From assembly GCF_902170305.1 (NCBI RefSeq), contig NZ_CABHWW010000015.1:62001-126000 (forward strand): 64,000 bases of DNA. Reading direction: 5' to 3'. The DNA comes from Yersinia alsatica. GTDB lineage: Bacteria > Pseudomonadota > Gammaproteobacteria > Enterobacterales > Enterobacteriaceae. A model generated the notes under the pieces. The model did no database searches. It worked only from the letters and a program-made list of their open reading frames with translations, and had not been told where the DNA came from. Positions 52,352-62,759 of the stretch are shown piece after piece; positions within the stretch are counted from its first letter, which is position 1, and each line of letters starts with the position of its first letter. The translations under genes were made by a program, and so were the position numbers.

Positions 52352-53638
52352 ATGAGCAAAACACACTTGACCGAACAGAAGTTTTCCGACTTCGCCCTGC
52401 ACCCGCTAGTTGTTGAAGCCCTTGAAAACAAAGGGTTTCAATATTGTACGCCTATTCAGGCGTTAGCATTGCCACTCACCCTATCCGGGCGTGATGTAGC
52501 GGGTCAGGCGCAAACAGGAACCGGCAAGACGCTGGCATTCTTAGCGTCTACTTTCCATTATTTGCTTTCTCACCCGGCAGAAGAGGGTCGCCAGACTAAT
52601 CAACCACGCGCATTGATTATGGCACCAACGCGTGAATTAGCAGTGCAAATTCACTCCGATGCAGAATCACTTTCCCAGATGACTGGGCTGAAATTAGGCT
52701 TGGCTTATGGTGGTGACGGCTACGACAAACAGCTTAAAGTGCTGGAAAGTGGCGTTGATATTCTGATCGGCACCACTGGCCGTTTAATCGACTACGCAAA
52801 ACAAAATTACATTAATCTTGGCGCAATTCAGGTTGTGGTCTTGGATGAAGCGGATCGGATGTACGATTTAGGCTTTATTAAAGATATCCGCTGGTTGTTC
52901 CGCCGCATGCCTTCTGTTGATAAGCGCTTAAACATGTTGTTCTCTGCCACTCTCTCGTACCGGGTACGTGAATTGGCATTCGAGCAGATGAATAACGCAG
53001 AATATGTTGAAGTGGAACCGTTACAAAAAACCGGCCACCGCATTCAGGAAGAGCTGTTCTATCCTTCAAATGAAGAAAAAATGCGTCTGCTTCAGACGTT
53101 GATTGAAGAAGAGTGGCCAGATCGCTGCATTATTTTTGCGAACACGAAACATCGCTGCGAAGAGATCTGGGGCCATTTGGCTGCTGATGGTCATCGTGTC
53201 GGTCTGTTGACCGGTGATGTCGCGCAGAAAAAACGTCTGCGTATTTTGGAAGATTTCACTAAAGGTGATTTGGATATTCTGGTTGCGACCGATGTTGCCG
53301 CCCGTGGTCTGCATATTCCACTGGTGACCCATGTCTTCAACTATGACTTACCAGATGACTGTGAAGACTATGTTCACCGCATTGGCCGTACCGGTCGTGC
53401 TGGCGAAAGTGGCCATTCCATCAGTCTGGCATGTGAAGAGTATGCATTAAACTTACCGGCTATTGAGACCTACACCGGTCATAGCATTCCGGTAAGCAAA
53501 TATAATAGCGATGCGCTATTAACAGATTTGCCGGCGCCAAAACGTCTGGCCCGTACCCGTACCGGGAATGGCCCACGCCGTAACTCTGCCCCACGCCGCA
53601 GTGGTGCACCACGGAATAACCGTAAGCGACCGAGCTGA
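52352..53638 (+). CDS. rhlB: ATP-dependent RNA helicase RhlB
   Basis: RhlB is the DEAD-box helicase of the RNA degradosome. The 428-residue protein shows the Q motif ([20 protein letters not shown]), [17 protein letters not shown], the DEAD box [18 protein letters not shown] and [14 protein letters not shown] basic, Arg-rich tail ([20 protein letters not shown]) follows. gppA begins three bases after its stop. Confidence 0.97.
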   Translation: MSKTHLTEQKFSDFALHPLVVEALENKGFQYCTPIQALALPLTLSGRDVAGQAQTGTGKTLAFLASTFHYLLSHPAEEGRQTNQPRALIMAPTRELAVQIHSDAESLSQMTGLKLGLAYGGDGYDKQLKVLESGVDILIGTTGRLIDYAKQNYINLGAIQVVVLDEADRMYDLGFIKDIRWLFRRMPSVDKRLNMLFSATLSYRVRELAFEQMNNAEYVEVEPLQKTGHRIQEELFYPSNEEKMRLLQTLIEEEWPDRCIIFANTKHRCEEIWGHLAADGHRVGLLTGDVAQKKRLRILEDFTKGDLDILVATDVAARGLHIPLVTHVFNYDLPDDCEDYVHRIGRTGRAGESGHSISLACEEYALNLPAIETYTGHSIPVSKYNSDALLTDLPAPKRLARTRTGNGPRRNSAPRRSGAPRNNRKRPS

Positions 53639-53641
53639 TAA

Positions 53642-55138
53642 ATGATGCTAAGTTCCACCTCACTTTATGCTGCCATCGATCTTGGCTCCAACAGTTTCCA
53701 TATGTTGGTGGTACGTGAGGTGGCAGGCAGTATCCAAACATTGGCCCGCATCAAGCGAAAAGTCCGTTTGGCTGCCGGTTTGGATACCCAGAATCACCTG
53801 TCGCAAGAAGCGATGGAGCGTGGCTGGCAATGTCTGAAGCTTTTTTCAGAACGTTTGCAGGATATTCCTCTGGATCAGATCCGTGTGGTTGCGACAGCCA
53901 CTCTGCGTCTGGCCTCGAATGCTGAAGAGTTCCTGCAAACTGCAACCGAGATCCTCGGTTGCCCGATCCAGGTTATCAGTGGTGAAGAAGAAGCCCGCCT
54001 AATTTATCACGGTGTGGCCCATACCACCGGCGGTCCAGAACAGCGTCTGGTGGTGGATATTGGCGGTGGCAGCACTGAGCTCGTGACCGGCAATGGCGCG
54101 CAAGCGAATATTCTGGTCAGCTTATCAATGGGTTGTGTCACTTGGCTGGAGCGTTACTTTAGTGACCGCAATCTGGCAAAAGACAATTTTGAACGTGCTG
54201 AACTGGCTGCCCGTGAGATGCTCAAACCCGTCGCCAAACGTTTTCGGGATCATGGCTGGCAAATCTGTGTCGGAGCCTCAGGTACCGTCCAGGCGCTGCA
54301 AGAGATCATGGTCGCTCAGGGGATGGACGAGCTGATCACCTTAGCTAAATTGCAACAACTTAAGCAAAGGGCCATTCAGTGCGGCAAGTTAGAAGAACTG
54401 GAAATTCCGGGTTTAACTCTGGAACGGGCGCTGGTTTTCCCCAGCGGCCTCTCTATTTTAATCGCGATATTCCAGGAATTGGCAATTGAAAGCATGACAC
54501 TGGCTGGCGGCGCGCTGCGTGAAGGGCTGGTCTATGGCATGCTTCATTTACCGGTTGAGCAAGATATCCGTAGCCGAACGGTACGAAATTTGCAGCGCCG
54601 CTATTTACTTGATACCGAGCAAGCCAAGCGTGTCAGTAAATTGGCCGATAACTTTTTGCTTCAGGTAGAAAAAGAGTGGCATCTCGATGGCCGATGTCGG
54701 GAGTTATTGCAAAATGCCTGTTTGATTCATGAAATTGGGTTAAGCGTCGATTTTAAACGTGCTCCCCAACATGCTGCTTACCTGATTCGTAATCTGGATC
54801 TCCCTGGTTTTACCCCCGCTCAAAAGCTGCTGCTTTCTGCCCTGTTACAAAATCAGAGTGATACTCTCGACCTGTCGCTATTGAATCATCAGAATGCATT
54901 GCCCGTAGATATGGCACAACATCTGTGCCGCATACTACGTCTGGCAATTATTTTCTCCAGCCGCCGGCGGGATGATACTTTGCCTGCTGTCAGGTTGCGG
55001 GCGAATGGCGAGGAACTTTATGTGCTGCTGCCGAAGGGCTGGTTGCAACAACATCCTTATCGGGCCGAAGCATTAGAACAAGAAAGTCATTGGCAAAGCT
55101 ATGTCCAATGGCCTCTATTGCTAGAAGAACTCAATTAA
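53642..55138 (+). CDS. gppA: Guanosine-5'-triphosphate,3'-diphosphate pyrophosphatase
   Basis: GppA converts pppGpp to ppGpp and also acts as an exopolyphosphatase. The 498-residue protein of the Ppx/GppA family has ASKHA signatures [32 protein letters not shown] and [17 protein letters not shown]-terminal HD-like helical domain follows ([17 protein letters not shown]). It is in tandem with rhlB and probably co-transcribed. Confidence 0.96.
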   Translation: MMLSSTSLYAAIDLGSNSFHMLVVREVAGSIQTLARIKRKVRLAAGLDTQNHLSQEAMERGWQCLKLFSERLQDIPLDQIRVVATATLRLASNAEEFLQTATEILGCPIQVISGEEEARLIYHGVAHTTGGPEQRLVVDIGGGSTELVTGNGAQANILVSLSMGCVTWLERYFSDRNLAKDNFERAELAAREMLKPVAKRFRDHGWQICVGASGTVQALQEIMVAQGMDELITLAKLQQLKQRAIQCGKLEELEIPGLTLERALVFPSGLSILIAIFQELAIESMTLAGGALREGLVYGMLHLPVEQDIRSRTVRNLQRRYLLDTEQAKRVSKLADNFLLQVEKEWHLDGRCRELLQNACLIHEIGLSVDFKRAPQHAAYLIRNLDLPGFTPAQKLLLSALLQNQSDTLDLSLLNHQNALPVDMAQHLCRILRLAIIFSSRRRDDTLPAVRLRANGEELYVLLPKGWLQQHPYRAEALEQESHWQSYVQWPLLLEELN

Positions 55139-55292
55139 GTTTTCATGCTATTGGGTGGCTTTTCGCCGCCCGATCTTCCTTTGCCTCCCTCGCTAAAAAA
55201 CTTATCTTACTGCGGTTACCTCTTACAAAATAAAGCAAAACTGTCAGAATGTGATCGTCGCCAGCTTAAAATAGAAACAATGTGTGTATTTT

Positions 55293-55311
55293 TATAAAAC
55301 AGCGTTTCTTT
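55293..55311. promoter_or_regulatory. Probable KdgR operator upstream of pehX
   Basis: TATAAAACAGCGTTTCTTT matches the recalled KdgR box (AATRAAAYRNYRTTTYATT) in about 17 of 19 positions and lies 82 bases before the pehX ATG. KdgR represses pectin-catabolism genes in soft-rot bacteria and Yersinia. Confidence 0.65.
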
Positions 55312-55393
55312 ATTGAGTTATTTGTTTTATACGCCACCTCCAGGGAAAGAACGCTGCGTCCAAATTGCTTAATCTCATTGATGAGGAACAAAA

Positions 55394-57220
55394 ATGCGAG
55401 CACAGCTTCAACGCCACCATACCGCGGGTATGCTGGTGATTATTTCCGGTCTGATGGTCGGCACCCCCATGGCGATGGCTGCCAAATCAAATAGTCACGA
55501 TGCCCCTCAGCAGGTGCAAGTGCCCACTCTCGCCTATGATGAAAGCAGCATTATTCTGGTGTGGAAAGCGCCTGAAGATACTCGCAAAATTGTTGATTAT
55601 CAGGTTTATTCTGCTGGAAAATTGTTAGGTAGCGCCAGTGAGAATAATGATAAATTCTCGCCAGCCAAGCCCTATATCACGAATTTCTATGCCAATGACA
55701 AAGATAATTTTCAGCATAAAATCGTGATGCAAAACTTTACAGCCGTGGGCCTTAAACCGGAAACCAGCTACCAATTCACAGTGAAAGCGCAGTACGCTGA
55801 CGGCTCTTTATCTGCAGCCAGTAAGCCCATCACAGCAAAAACCACCGCCAAACCACAGATTGTAAATGTGCGCGATTTCGGTGCAGTTGATGATGGTAAG
55901 ACTCTGAATACCAAAGCGATACAGCAGGCAATTGATAGCTGTAAACCAGGTTGTCGCATTGAAATCCCTGCGGGTATCTACAAGAGTGGTGCGCTGTGGC
56001 TGAAAAGCGATATGACCCTTAATTTACAAGCTGGGGCGACTTTACTGGGTTCAGAGAATCCAGAGGATTATCCAGCGGGTTACCGCCTGTATCCTTATTC
56101 CACCATTGAGCGCCCAGCTTCATTGATCAATGCCATCGACCCAAATAACAGCAAACCCGGCACATTCAGTAATATCCGCATTACCGGCTCAGGCATCATT
56201 GATGGCAATGGTTGGCAGCGCGCGAAAACCGCTGAAATTTCAGACGAATTAGGCCATCCATTACCGCAATATGTTGCCAGTAAGAACAGCAAAGTGCATG
56301 AAGATGGCATCCTGGCCAAAAATCAGGTTGAGAAGGCGGTTTCTGACGGTATGGATTTAAAAAATGCTTATGGTCAACGCCGCTCTAGTTTGATGACATT
56401 ACGCGGGGTAGAAAACGTCTATCTGGCTGGCTTTACCGTACGTAACCCCGCTTTCCACGGCATTATGAATCTGGAAAATCATAATGTGGTTGCCAATGGG
56501 TTAATCCATCAAACCTATGATGCGAACAATGGCGATGGTATTGAATTTGGTAATAGTCAGAATGTCATGGTGTTTAATAATTTCTTTGATACCGGCGATG
56601 ACTGCATCAACTTTGCTGCTGGCACTGGGGAGAAGGCGCAACAGCAAGAGCCAATGAAAGGCGCATGGCTGTTTAATAACTATTTTCGTATGGGACATGG
56701 CGCAGTGGTCACAGGCAGCCATACCGGGGCTTGGATTGAAGATATTTTGGCTGAAAATAATGTCATGTATCTGACTGACATCGGCCTGCGTGCCAAGAGC
56801 ACTAGCACCATTGGTGGTGGGGCGCGTAATGTAACTTTCCGGAATAATGCCATGCGCGACCTGGCTAAACAGGTGATGGTAATGACCTTGGATTATGCTG
56901 ACAGTAATGCCAATATCGATTATCCACCAGCCAAGGTTCCAGCACAATTCTATGATTTCACAGTAAAAAATGTGACTGTAGATAATACTACTGGCAAGAA
57001 TGCCTCTATTGAAATCAAAGGGGATACCGCCAATAAAGCCTGGCACCGCTTAGTGCACGTCAACAATGTGCAACTTAACAAGGTTAGCCCGACGGCCATC
57101 AGTGACTTACGTGACAGCGAATTCAATAAAGTGACGTTCACTGAATTACGCGGCGATACGCCATGGCACTTCAGTGAGATACAAAACGTCACGGTTGATG
57201 GCAAACCCGTCACGCCTTAG
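55394..57220 (+). CDS. pehX: Exo-poly-alpha-D-galacturonosidase (GH28, FnIII-fused)
   Basis: A 608-residue periplasmic or secreted pectinase that releases (di)galacturonate from the non-reducing ends of polygalacturonate. A signal peptide (to about AMA, residue 28) is followed by a fibronectin type III-like domain (residues about 35-150). The GH28 beta-helix begins at VNVRDFGAVDDGKTLNTKAI. Catalytic features are Asp381 in NGDGIEFG, Asp402-Asp403 in DTGDDCINF, His435 in MGHGAVVTGSHTG and R466-A-K468. These positions agree with the Y. enterocolitica YeGH28 enzyme as recalled. A KdgR-like box lies upstream. It stands alone between gppA and rep. Confidence 0.92.
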   Translation: MRAQLQRHHTAGMLVIISGLMVGTPMAMAAKSNSHDAPQQVQVPTLAYDESSIILVWKAPEDTRKIVDYQVYSAGKLLGSASENNDKFSPAKPYITNFYANDKDNFQHKIVMQNFTAVGLKPETSYQFTVKAQYADGSLSAASKPITAKTTAKPQIVNVRDFGAVDDGKTLNTKAIQQAIDSCKPGCRIEIPAGIYKSGALWLKSDMTLNLQAGATLLGSENPEDYPAGYRLYPYSTIERPASLINAIDPNNSKPGTFSNIRITGSGIIDGNGWQRAKTAEISDELGHPLPQYVASKNSKVHEDGILAKNQVEKAVSDGMDLKNAYGQRRSSLMTLRGVENVYLAGFTVRNPAFHGIMNLENHNVVANGLIHQTYDANNGDGIEFGNSQNVMVFNNFFDTGDDCINFAAGTGEKAQQQEPMKGAWLFNNYFRMGHGAVVTGSHTGAWIEDILAENNVMYLTDIGLRAKSTSTIGGGARNVTFRNNAMRDLAKQVMVMTLDYADSNANIDYPPAKVPAQFYDFTVKNVTVDNTTGKNASIEIKGDTANKAWHRLVHVNNVQLNKVSPTAISDLRDSEFNKVTFTELRGDTPWHFSEIQNVTVDGKPVTP

Positions 57221-57251
57221 TACCTGCATACCTTGGTTTTGATCGATAAAA

Positions 57252-57279
57252 AACGGGCAGTAATGTATCGCCGCCCGTT
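57252..57279. terminator. Bidirectional terminator between pehX and rep
   Basis: Hairpin AACGGGC / GCCCGTT around a 14-base loop, preceded by an A-run and followed by TATTATTT, between convergent pehX and rep. Confidence 0.75.
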
Positions 57280-57300
57280 ATTATTTCGCGGCATCCGCGC

Positions 57301-59319
57301 CTATTTTTTGGCTTTCGCTAACTGAGCACGAATATTGGCCAGGTGGCTCTGCCCTTTTTGCATCCGCTCTTCTGGGCTAACAACTTTGCGCTCATTGTCC
57401 CATTTCAAGTCATCCTGCGGTAACTCCATCAGGAAACGACTGGGTTCCGGCCGGATCAACTCGCCATACTGACGCCGCTCTTTGCATAACGTGAAGAACA
57501 GCTCGCGCTGAGCACGAGTAATCCCCACATACGCCAACCGCCGCTCTTCATCCACATTATCTTCATCAATGCTGCTTTGGTGTGGTAGCAAACCTTCTTC
57601 CATGCCAACTAAGAACACATAAGGGAATTCCAACCCCTTTGAAGCATGCAGCGTCATGAGTTGCACTTGGTCCAACTCTTCGTCACTCTCTCCACGCTCC
57701 ATCATATCGCGCAAGGTAAAGCGCGTAACAACTTGGGTCAGTGTCATCGGTTCATTCAGTTCCGACCCTTCCAACATTTCGGTCATCCAACTGAATAATA
57801 GATTCACGTTTTTCATCCGCATTTCAGCGGCTTTCGGGCTAGGAGAGGTTTCAAACAACCAGCTCTCATAATCGATACCGTGGATTAAATCCCGTACCGC
57901 CGCTACCGGTTCACGTTCTACCAACCGAATAATACCGTCCATCCAATGCGTAAAACGTTGCAATGACTCTAAACCACGCCCTTTCAAATGCTCGCCCAGT
58001 CCCAAGTCGAAGCTGGCACGGAACAAACTTTTATTGCGCACATTAGCCCATTCACCCAGCTTCTGAATGGTCGCTGAACCTATTTCACGTTTCGGCGTAT
58101 TCACGATACGTAAGAATGCGCTGTCATCATCCTGATTGGTCAAAACCCGTAGGTAAGCCAATAAGTCTTTGATCTCCGGACGAGAGAAAAATGAATCGCC
58201 CCCTGAAATCCGGTAAGGGATGCGGTTCTGCATCAACAGTTTTTCAAATAAGCGCGACTGATGGTTACCACGATATAAGATGGCATAGTCGCTATATTGC
58301 GTCTTTTTAACAAAGTGATGAGCGATAAGTTCACCGACCACTCTTTCGGCTTCATGATCTTCATTATTGGCAGTAATGACTTTTAGCTCATCACCATATC
58401 CCAGCTCAGAAAACAGTCGTTTTTCAAAAACATGGGGGTTATTGGCAATCAAAATGTTGGCTGCTTTCAGGATTCGACCAGAAGAGCGGTAATTCTGCTC
58501 CAGCTTGATCACTTGTAGCTGCGGAAAATCCTCATTCAGCAAGACTAAATTCTGTGGTCGTGCACCACGCCATGAATAGATGGATTGGTCATCATCACCC
58601 ACTACAGTAAAGCGCGCCCGACTACCGACCAATAATTTAACCATTTGATATTGGCTGGTATTGGTATCCTGATATTCATCTACTAATAGATAACGCAGAC
58701 GATTTTGCCAGCGCTCACGCACTGCCAGATTATTTTGCAGCAACAACGTTGGCAAAGAGATAAGGTCGTCAAAGTCCAGCACATTGCAAGCTTTCAAATG
58801 GGCGTCATATAAGCCATAGCAATGAACAAACAGCTTATCGCGCTCGGATCGTGCCAATGCAGCTGCTGCTGCTGGGGAGAGCAGATCATTTTTCCAGTTG
58901 GAGATCGCCGAGATCAACTGTTGCAATAACGTTTTGTCGTCTTCCAGCCACTTATGGGTTAGATCTTTCAACAGACCTAACTGATCTTGGGCATCGAACA
59001 GCGAGAAGTTCGATTTCATCCCCAACGCGGCATACTCTTTTTTGATGATTTCCAGCCCCAAAGTATGGAAGGTGGCAATCATTAGCCCCCGTGCTTCTTT
59101 CCGCCCCAGAGTTTGAGCCACGCGCTCTTTCATCTCGCGCGCCGCTTTGTTGGTAAAGGTTACCGCAGCAATATGTTTGGGTTGATAGCCGCACTGGCGA
59201 ATCAGATGGGCAATCTTGTTAGTAATGACCCGGGTTTTGCCCGATCCCGCACCGGCCAACACCAGACAGGGTCCAGTGACAAATTCGACGGCTTGTTGCT
59301 GGCTGGGATTTAATCGCAT
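57301..59319 (-). CDS. rep: ATP-dependent DNA helicase Rep
   Basis: Rep is a 3'-5' superfamily 1 helicase that helps replication forks pass protein barriers and works with DnaB. The 672-residue protein opens [20 protein letters not shown]. It shows Walker [25 protein letters not shown], Walker [41 protein letters not shown] and YVGITRAQ. It is a paralogue of uvrD at 18418. It converges with pehX and is divergent from ppiC. Confidence 0.97.
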   Translation of the reverse strand: MRLNPSQQQAVEFVTGPCLVLAGAGSGKTRVITNKIAHLIRQCGYQPKHIAAVTFTNKAAREMKERVAQTLGRKEARGLMIATFHTLGLEIIKKEYAALGMKSNFSLFDAQDQLGLLKDLTHKWLEDDKTLLQQLISAISNWKNDLLSPAAAAALARSERDKLFVHCYGLYDAHLKACNVLDFDDLISLPTLLLQNNLAVRERWQNRLRYLLVDEYQDTNTSQYQMVKLLVGSRARFTVVGDDDQSIYSWRGARPQNLVLLNEDFPQLQVIKLEQNYRSSGRILKAANILIANNPHVFEKRLFSELGYGDELKVITANNEDHEAERVVGELIAHHFVKKTQYSDYAILYRGNHQSRLFEKLLMQNRIPYRISGGDSFFSRPEIKDLLAYLRVLTNQDDDSAFLRIVNTPKREIGSATIQKLGEWANVRNKSLFRASFDLGLGEHLKGRGLESLQRFTHWMDGIIRLVEREPVAAVRDLIHGIDYESWLFETSPSPKAAEMRMKNVNLLFSWMTEMLEGSELNEPMTLTQVVTRFTLRDMMERGESDEELDQVQLMTLHASKGLEFPYVFLVGMEEGLLPHQSSIDEDNVDEERRLAYVGITRAQRELFFTLCKERRQYGELIRPEPSRFLMELPQDDLKWDNERKVVSPEERMQKGQSHLANIRAQLAKAKK

Positions 59320-59380
59320 GGCACTCGGAAGCTCTGTGGGTTAACAAGGAGGAACAGGATTGTAGCAGAAAGCGGCCAAT

Positions 59381-59403
59381 GAAAAAAAACCACCTGCGGT
59401 TTT
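59381..59403. terminator. Small terminator-like hairpin between rep and ppiC
   Basis: AAAACC-ACCTGC-GGTTTT flanked by A's and T's on both sides. Its place in a divergent intergenic region is unusual for a terminator. Confidence 0.4.
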
Positions 59404-59548
59404 TGATTGGTAAAACTCCACTCGTAGATTTGTAAAACACCGCCCACAAGGGCCCCATCACCCTCAAAATAAGCTACACTGGCGCGCTTCGAACTCGATT
59501 GAAGATAACCTTCCTTCAAGACTCAATATATTAGTGGTGATTGTTACT

Positions 59549-59830
59549 ATGGCAAACAAAGCTTCCGCGCTGCACATTCTGGTTGATGATGAAAAGCAGG
59601 CGAATGATATTCTGGCGCAGTTGAATAACGGTGCTAATTTCCAAGAGTTAGCGAAAAAGTTCTCTAACTGCCCGTCAAAACGTAACGGCGGCGACTTGGG
59701 CGAGTTCAATAAAGGGGATATGGTTCCGGCATTCGATAAAGCGGTATTTAGCTGTGAATTGCTGCAACCTTATGGCCCAGTAAAGACCCAATTCGGTTAT
59801 CACATCATTAAAGTGTTGTACCGTAACTAA
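59549..59830 (+). CDS. ppiC: Peptidyl-prolyl cis-trans isomerase C (parvulin)
   Basis: A 93-residue single-domain parvulin that isomerises X-Pro bonds in the cytoplasm. It reads [20 protein letters not shown], then [20 protein letters not shown] and [20 protein letters not shown] at 59549 gives exactly the family length; the frame opens five codons earlier. Confidence 0.96.
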   Translation: MANKASALHILVDDEKQANDILAQLNNGANFQELAKKFSNCPSKRNGGDLGEFNKGDMVPAFDKAVFSCELLQPYGPVKTQFGYHIIKVLYRN

Positions 59831-59858
59831 GTTAGTCGTGTACTTAAAGCGACAAATA

Positions 59859-59940
59859 AAAAGCCTCCCGTTTGAACTATATTTCCAAATATCAGATTGT
59901 TATCCAACATTTGGGGCACAGTTCATGCAGAGAGGCTTTT
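59859..59940. repeat. 82-bp interrupted palindrome downstream of ppiC
   Basis: Outer arms AAAAGCCTC / GAGGCTTTT, then inner pairs TGAACT / AGTTCA and CCAAAT / ATTTGG, with a central loop of about 20 bases. It starts 28 bases after ppiC and could act as its terminator (T-run in the right arm), or be a small mobile-element remnant. Confidence 0.6.
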
Positions 59941-59960
59941 AGAATGACTAATTACTGGAT

Positions 59961-60109
59961 ACTGCACAAACCTGAAATAACCAGTAAGACAGCATCAAGC
60001 GTTATCGTCGCAGGCAGTTCTGGTACGGACAGCGCACAGCGACCGGAGCGTATACTAATACGTGAGGATCGCGAGCACTGCACAAACCTGAAATAACCAG
60101 TAAGATAGC
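59961..60109. repeat. 33-bp direct repeat pair between ppiC and ilvC
   Basis: The 33-base segment at 59961-59993, beginning ACTGCACAAACCTGAAATAA, recurs at 60077-60109 with one mismatch, a period of 116 bases. The second copy ends four bases before the ilvC stop codon. Between them is a segment containing GCGTATACTAATACG and CGCAGGCAGTTCTGGTACG. Confidence 0.75.
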
Positions 60110-60113
60110 TTGA

Positions 60114-61592
60114 TTAACCCGCAACCGCGATACGTTTCATATCAGTCATATACCCACGCAGCTTATGCCCTACAGCTTCGATTGGGTGATTGCGAATAGC
60201 TTCGTTGACATCGCGCAGTTGAGCATTGTCTACCGCGGTACCGGCAATACTTTTACCCAGATCCCCAGCTTGCAGAGAATCCATGAATTTGCCTTTCAGC
60301 AATGGAACTGCCGCGTTAGCAAACAGGTAGTTACCGTATTCCGCAGTATCAGAGATAACCACGTTCATTTCATACAGACGCTTACGAGCAATAGTGTTGG
60401 CAATCAATGGCAGTTCATGCAGCGATTCGTAATAAGCAGACTCTTCGATGATGCCAGAAGCCACCATAGTTTCGAATGCCAGCTCAACCCCAGCTTTCAC
60501 CATCGCAATCATCAACACGCCGTGATCGAAGTATTCTTGCTCAGAGATTTTGCCTTCATACTGTGGCGCATTCTCAAACGCGGTTCTGCCGGTCTCTTCA
60601 CGCCAGTTCAGCAATTTAACGTCGTCTTCAGCCCAGTCGGCCATCATCCCGCTGGAGAACGCACCGGAAATAATATCGTCCATATGTTTCTGGAACAGCG
60701 GCGCCATAATCTCTTTCAGTTGTTCGGACAGTGCATAAGCACGCAGTTTAGCTGGGTTGGACAGACGGTCCATCATCAGCGTAATCCCGCCCTGTTTCAG
60801 AGCTTCAGTGATGGTTTCCCAACCGAATTGAATCAGTTTTTCAGCATAAGCAGCATCGGTACCCTCAGAAACCAACTTGTCGAAGCACAGCAGTGAACCG
60901 GCCTGCAACATACCACACAGGATAGTTTGCTCGCCCATCAAGTCAGACTTCACTTCAGCAACGAAAGAAGATTCCAGCACACCGGCACGATGGCCGCCTG
61001 TCGCCGCTGCCCATGCTTTGGCAATCGCCATACCTTCGCCTTTAGGGTCGTTTTCCGGGTGAACCGCGATCAATGTCGGCACACCAAAACCACGTTTGTA
61101 TTCTTCACGAACTTCGGTACCTGGGCATTTTGGCGCAACCATCACCACCGTGATGTCTTTACGCACTTGCTCGCCCACTTCAACGATGTTGAAACCATGA
61201 GAATAACCCAGTGCTGCGCCATCTTTCATCAAGGGCTGAATCGCCTGAACTACCGCAGAATGCTGTTTGTCTGGTGTCAGGTTAACCACTAAATCTGCTT
61301 GTGGAATCAACTCTTCGTAGGTACCTACTTTAAAGCCGTTCTCGGTCGCTTTACGCCATGAAGCGCGCTTCTCTGCAATCGCTTCTTTACGCAGGGCATA
61401 AGCCACATCCAAACCGGAGTCACGCATGTTCAAGCCTTGGTTCAGACCTTGCGCGCCACAGCCGACAATCACCACTTTTTTCCCTTTCAGGTAGCCTGCT
61501 TCATCGGCAAATTCATCTCGTGCCATAAAGCGACACTTACCTAATTGCGCCAACTGCTGACGCAGGTTCAATGTGTTGAAATAGTTAGCCAT
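60114..61592 (-). CDS. ilvC: Ketol-acid reductoisomerase (class II)
   Basis: IlvC converts acetolactate and acetohydroxybutyrate to dihydroxy acids in isoleucine-valine synthesis, using NADPH and Mg2+. The 492-residue long form has the Rossmann motif [39 protein letters not shown] and duplicated C-terminal knotted domains ([20 protein letters not shown]). ATG at 61592 ([14 protein letters not shown]) follows ACGGAG; the frame extends to 61685 without conservation. It is divergent from its activator gene ilvY. Confidence 0.97.
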   Translation of the reverse strand: MANYFNTLNLRQQLAQLGKCRFMARDEFADEAGYLKGKKVVIVGCGAQGLNQGLNMRDSGLDVAYALRKEAIAEKRASWRKATENGFKVGTYEELIPQADLVVNLTPDKQHSAVVQAIQPLMKDGAALGYSHGFNIVEVGEQVRKDITVVMVAPKCPGTEVREEYKRGFGVPTLIAVHPENDPKGEGMAIAKAWAAATGGHRAGVLESSFVAEVKSDLMGEQTILCGMLQAGSLLCFDKLVSEGTDAAYAEKLIQFGWETITEALKQGGITLMMDRLSNPAKLRAYALSEQLKEIMAPLFQKHMDDIISGAFSSGMMADWAEDDVKLLNWREETGRTAFENAPQYEGKISEQEYFDHGVLMIAMVKAGVELAFETMVASGIIEESAYYESLHELPLIANTIARKRLYEMNVVISDTAEYGNYLFANAAVPLLKGKFMDSLQAGDLGKSIAGTAVDNAQLRDVNEAIRNHPIEAVGHKLRGYMTDMKRIAVAG

Positions 61593-61757
61593 GGTATTAC
61601 TCCGTTCGGGTTCTGTTTTGTGGGTGCAGCTATTTTTCTGGTTACTGCAAACGAATGTTGTGTTTGTGTACTGAATGTTTTTCACATCCCCTGTCTGTGC
61701 TGGGGATTAGCGTGAATTCACTATATGACAGGAAATCCATTGCGGAAATTGATATAT

Positions 61758-61785
61758 TGACAATGTCACATTGCAATTATTGCAA
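61758..61785. promoter_or_regulatory. Probable IlvY operator in the ilvC/ilvY intergenic region
   Basis: Two adjacent palindromes: TGACAATGTCA (61758-61768) and TTGCAATTATTGCAA (61771-61785, perfect 7-1-7). The second has the LysR-type T-N11-A form. IlvY binds the shared control region and activates ilvC when acetolactate is present. Confidence 0.6.
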
Positions 61786-61820
61786 CGTTCTTATTACATT
61801 CCCCGTGAGGGCTGGCGGCC

Positions 61821-62702
61821 ATGGATTTACGCGACTTAAAATTATTCCTGCATTTGGCTGAAAGCCGCCATTTTGGCCGCTCAGCCAAAGCGATGCACGT
61901 CAGTCCATCCACCTTGTCGCGCCAGATCCAGCGGCTAGAAGAGACCATTGGTCAACCGCTGTTTTTGCGTGATAACCGCACGGTACAACTGACCGATGCC
62001 GGCACCCAGTTAAAAGCTTTTGCACAACAAACCTTGCTGCAATATCAGCAATTGCTTCATGCCCTAGGCCAACACGGCCCGTCACTGAGTGGTGAATTAC
62101 GGTTATTTTGCTCGGTCACCGCGGCATACAGCCATTTACCGCCGATTCTCGATCGCTTCCGAGCTCGCCATCCACTGGTTGAAATTAAACTTACCACCGG
62201 CGATGCAGCCGATGCTGTTGATAAAGTGCAATCCAATGAAGCTGACTTGGGGATTGCCGGTCGCCCTGAAGTTTTACCCACCAGCGTGGCTTTTACCCAA
62301 ATTGGCGAGATCCCATTGGTGCTCATTGCCCCGGCACTCCCTTGTGCGGTGCGAGAGTTAGTATCAGTTGAGCAGCCAGATTGGGCCAATATTCCCTTTA
62401 TTTTGCCGGAACACGGCCCATCACGAAAACGTATCGATTTGTGGTTCCGCCGCCAACGCATCACTAATCCATTGATATATGCTACGGTTTCTGGTCATGA
62501 GGCAATCGTGTCGATGGTGGCGTTGGGATGTGGCGTGGCGTTGATTCCATCGGTGGTGGTCGATAACAGCCCAGAACCAGTACGTAACCGAATTTCGCTA
62601 TTGGATGATATCTCGCTGGTAGAGCCTTTTGAATTAGGTGTTTGTGTGCCGAAAAAGCGGCTCAATGAACCGCTGATTGAAGCATTTTGGGGGCTATTAT
62701 AA
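61821..62702 (+). CDS. ilvY: LysR-family activator IlvY
   Basis: A 293-residue LysR-type regulator. The N-terminal helix-turn-helix is MDLRDLKLFLHLAESRHFGR followed by SAKAMHVSPSTLSRQIQRLE. The C-terminal region is the inducer-binding fold (SLSGELRLFCSVTAAYSHLP). It activates the divergent ilvC gene with acetolactate or acetohydroxybutyrate as inducer. An A+T-rich region begins right after its stop. Confidence 0.95.
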   Translation: MDLRDLKLFLHLAESRHFGRSAKAMHVSPSTLSRQIQRLEETIGQPLFLRDNRTVQLTDAGTQLKAFAQQTLLQYQQLLHALGQHGPSLSGELRLFCSVTAAYSHLPPILDRFRARHPLVEIKLTTGDAADAVDKVQSNEADLGIAGRPEVLPTSVAFTQIGEIPLVLIAPALPCAVRELVSVEQPDWANIPFILPEHGPSRKRIDLWFRRQRITNPLIYATVSGHEAIVSMVALGCGVALIPSVVVDNSPEPVRNRISLLDDISLVEPFELGVCVPKKRLNEPLIEAFWGLL

Positions 62703-62759
62703 TGCGTTCCCTTATTAGCTGGCATCAATAGCATTAACCCATACCGTATCGAGCACTAT

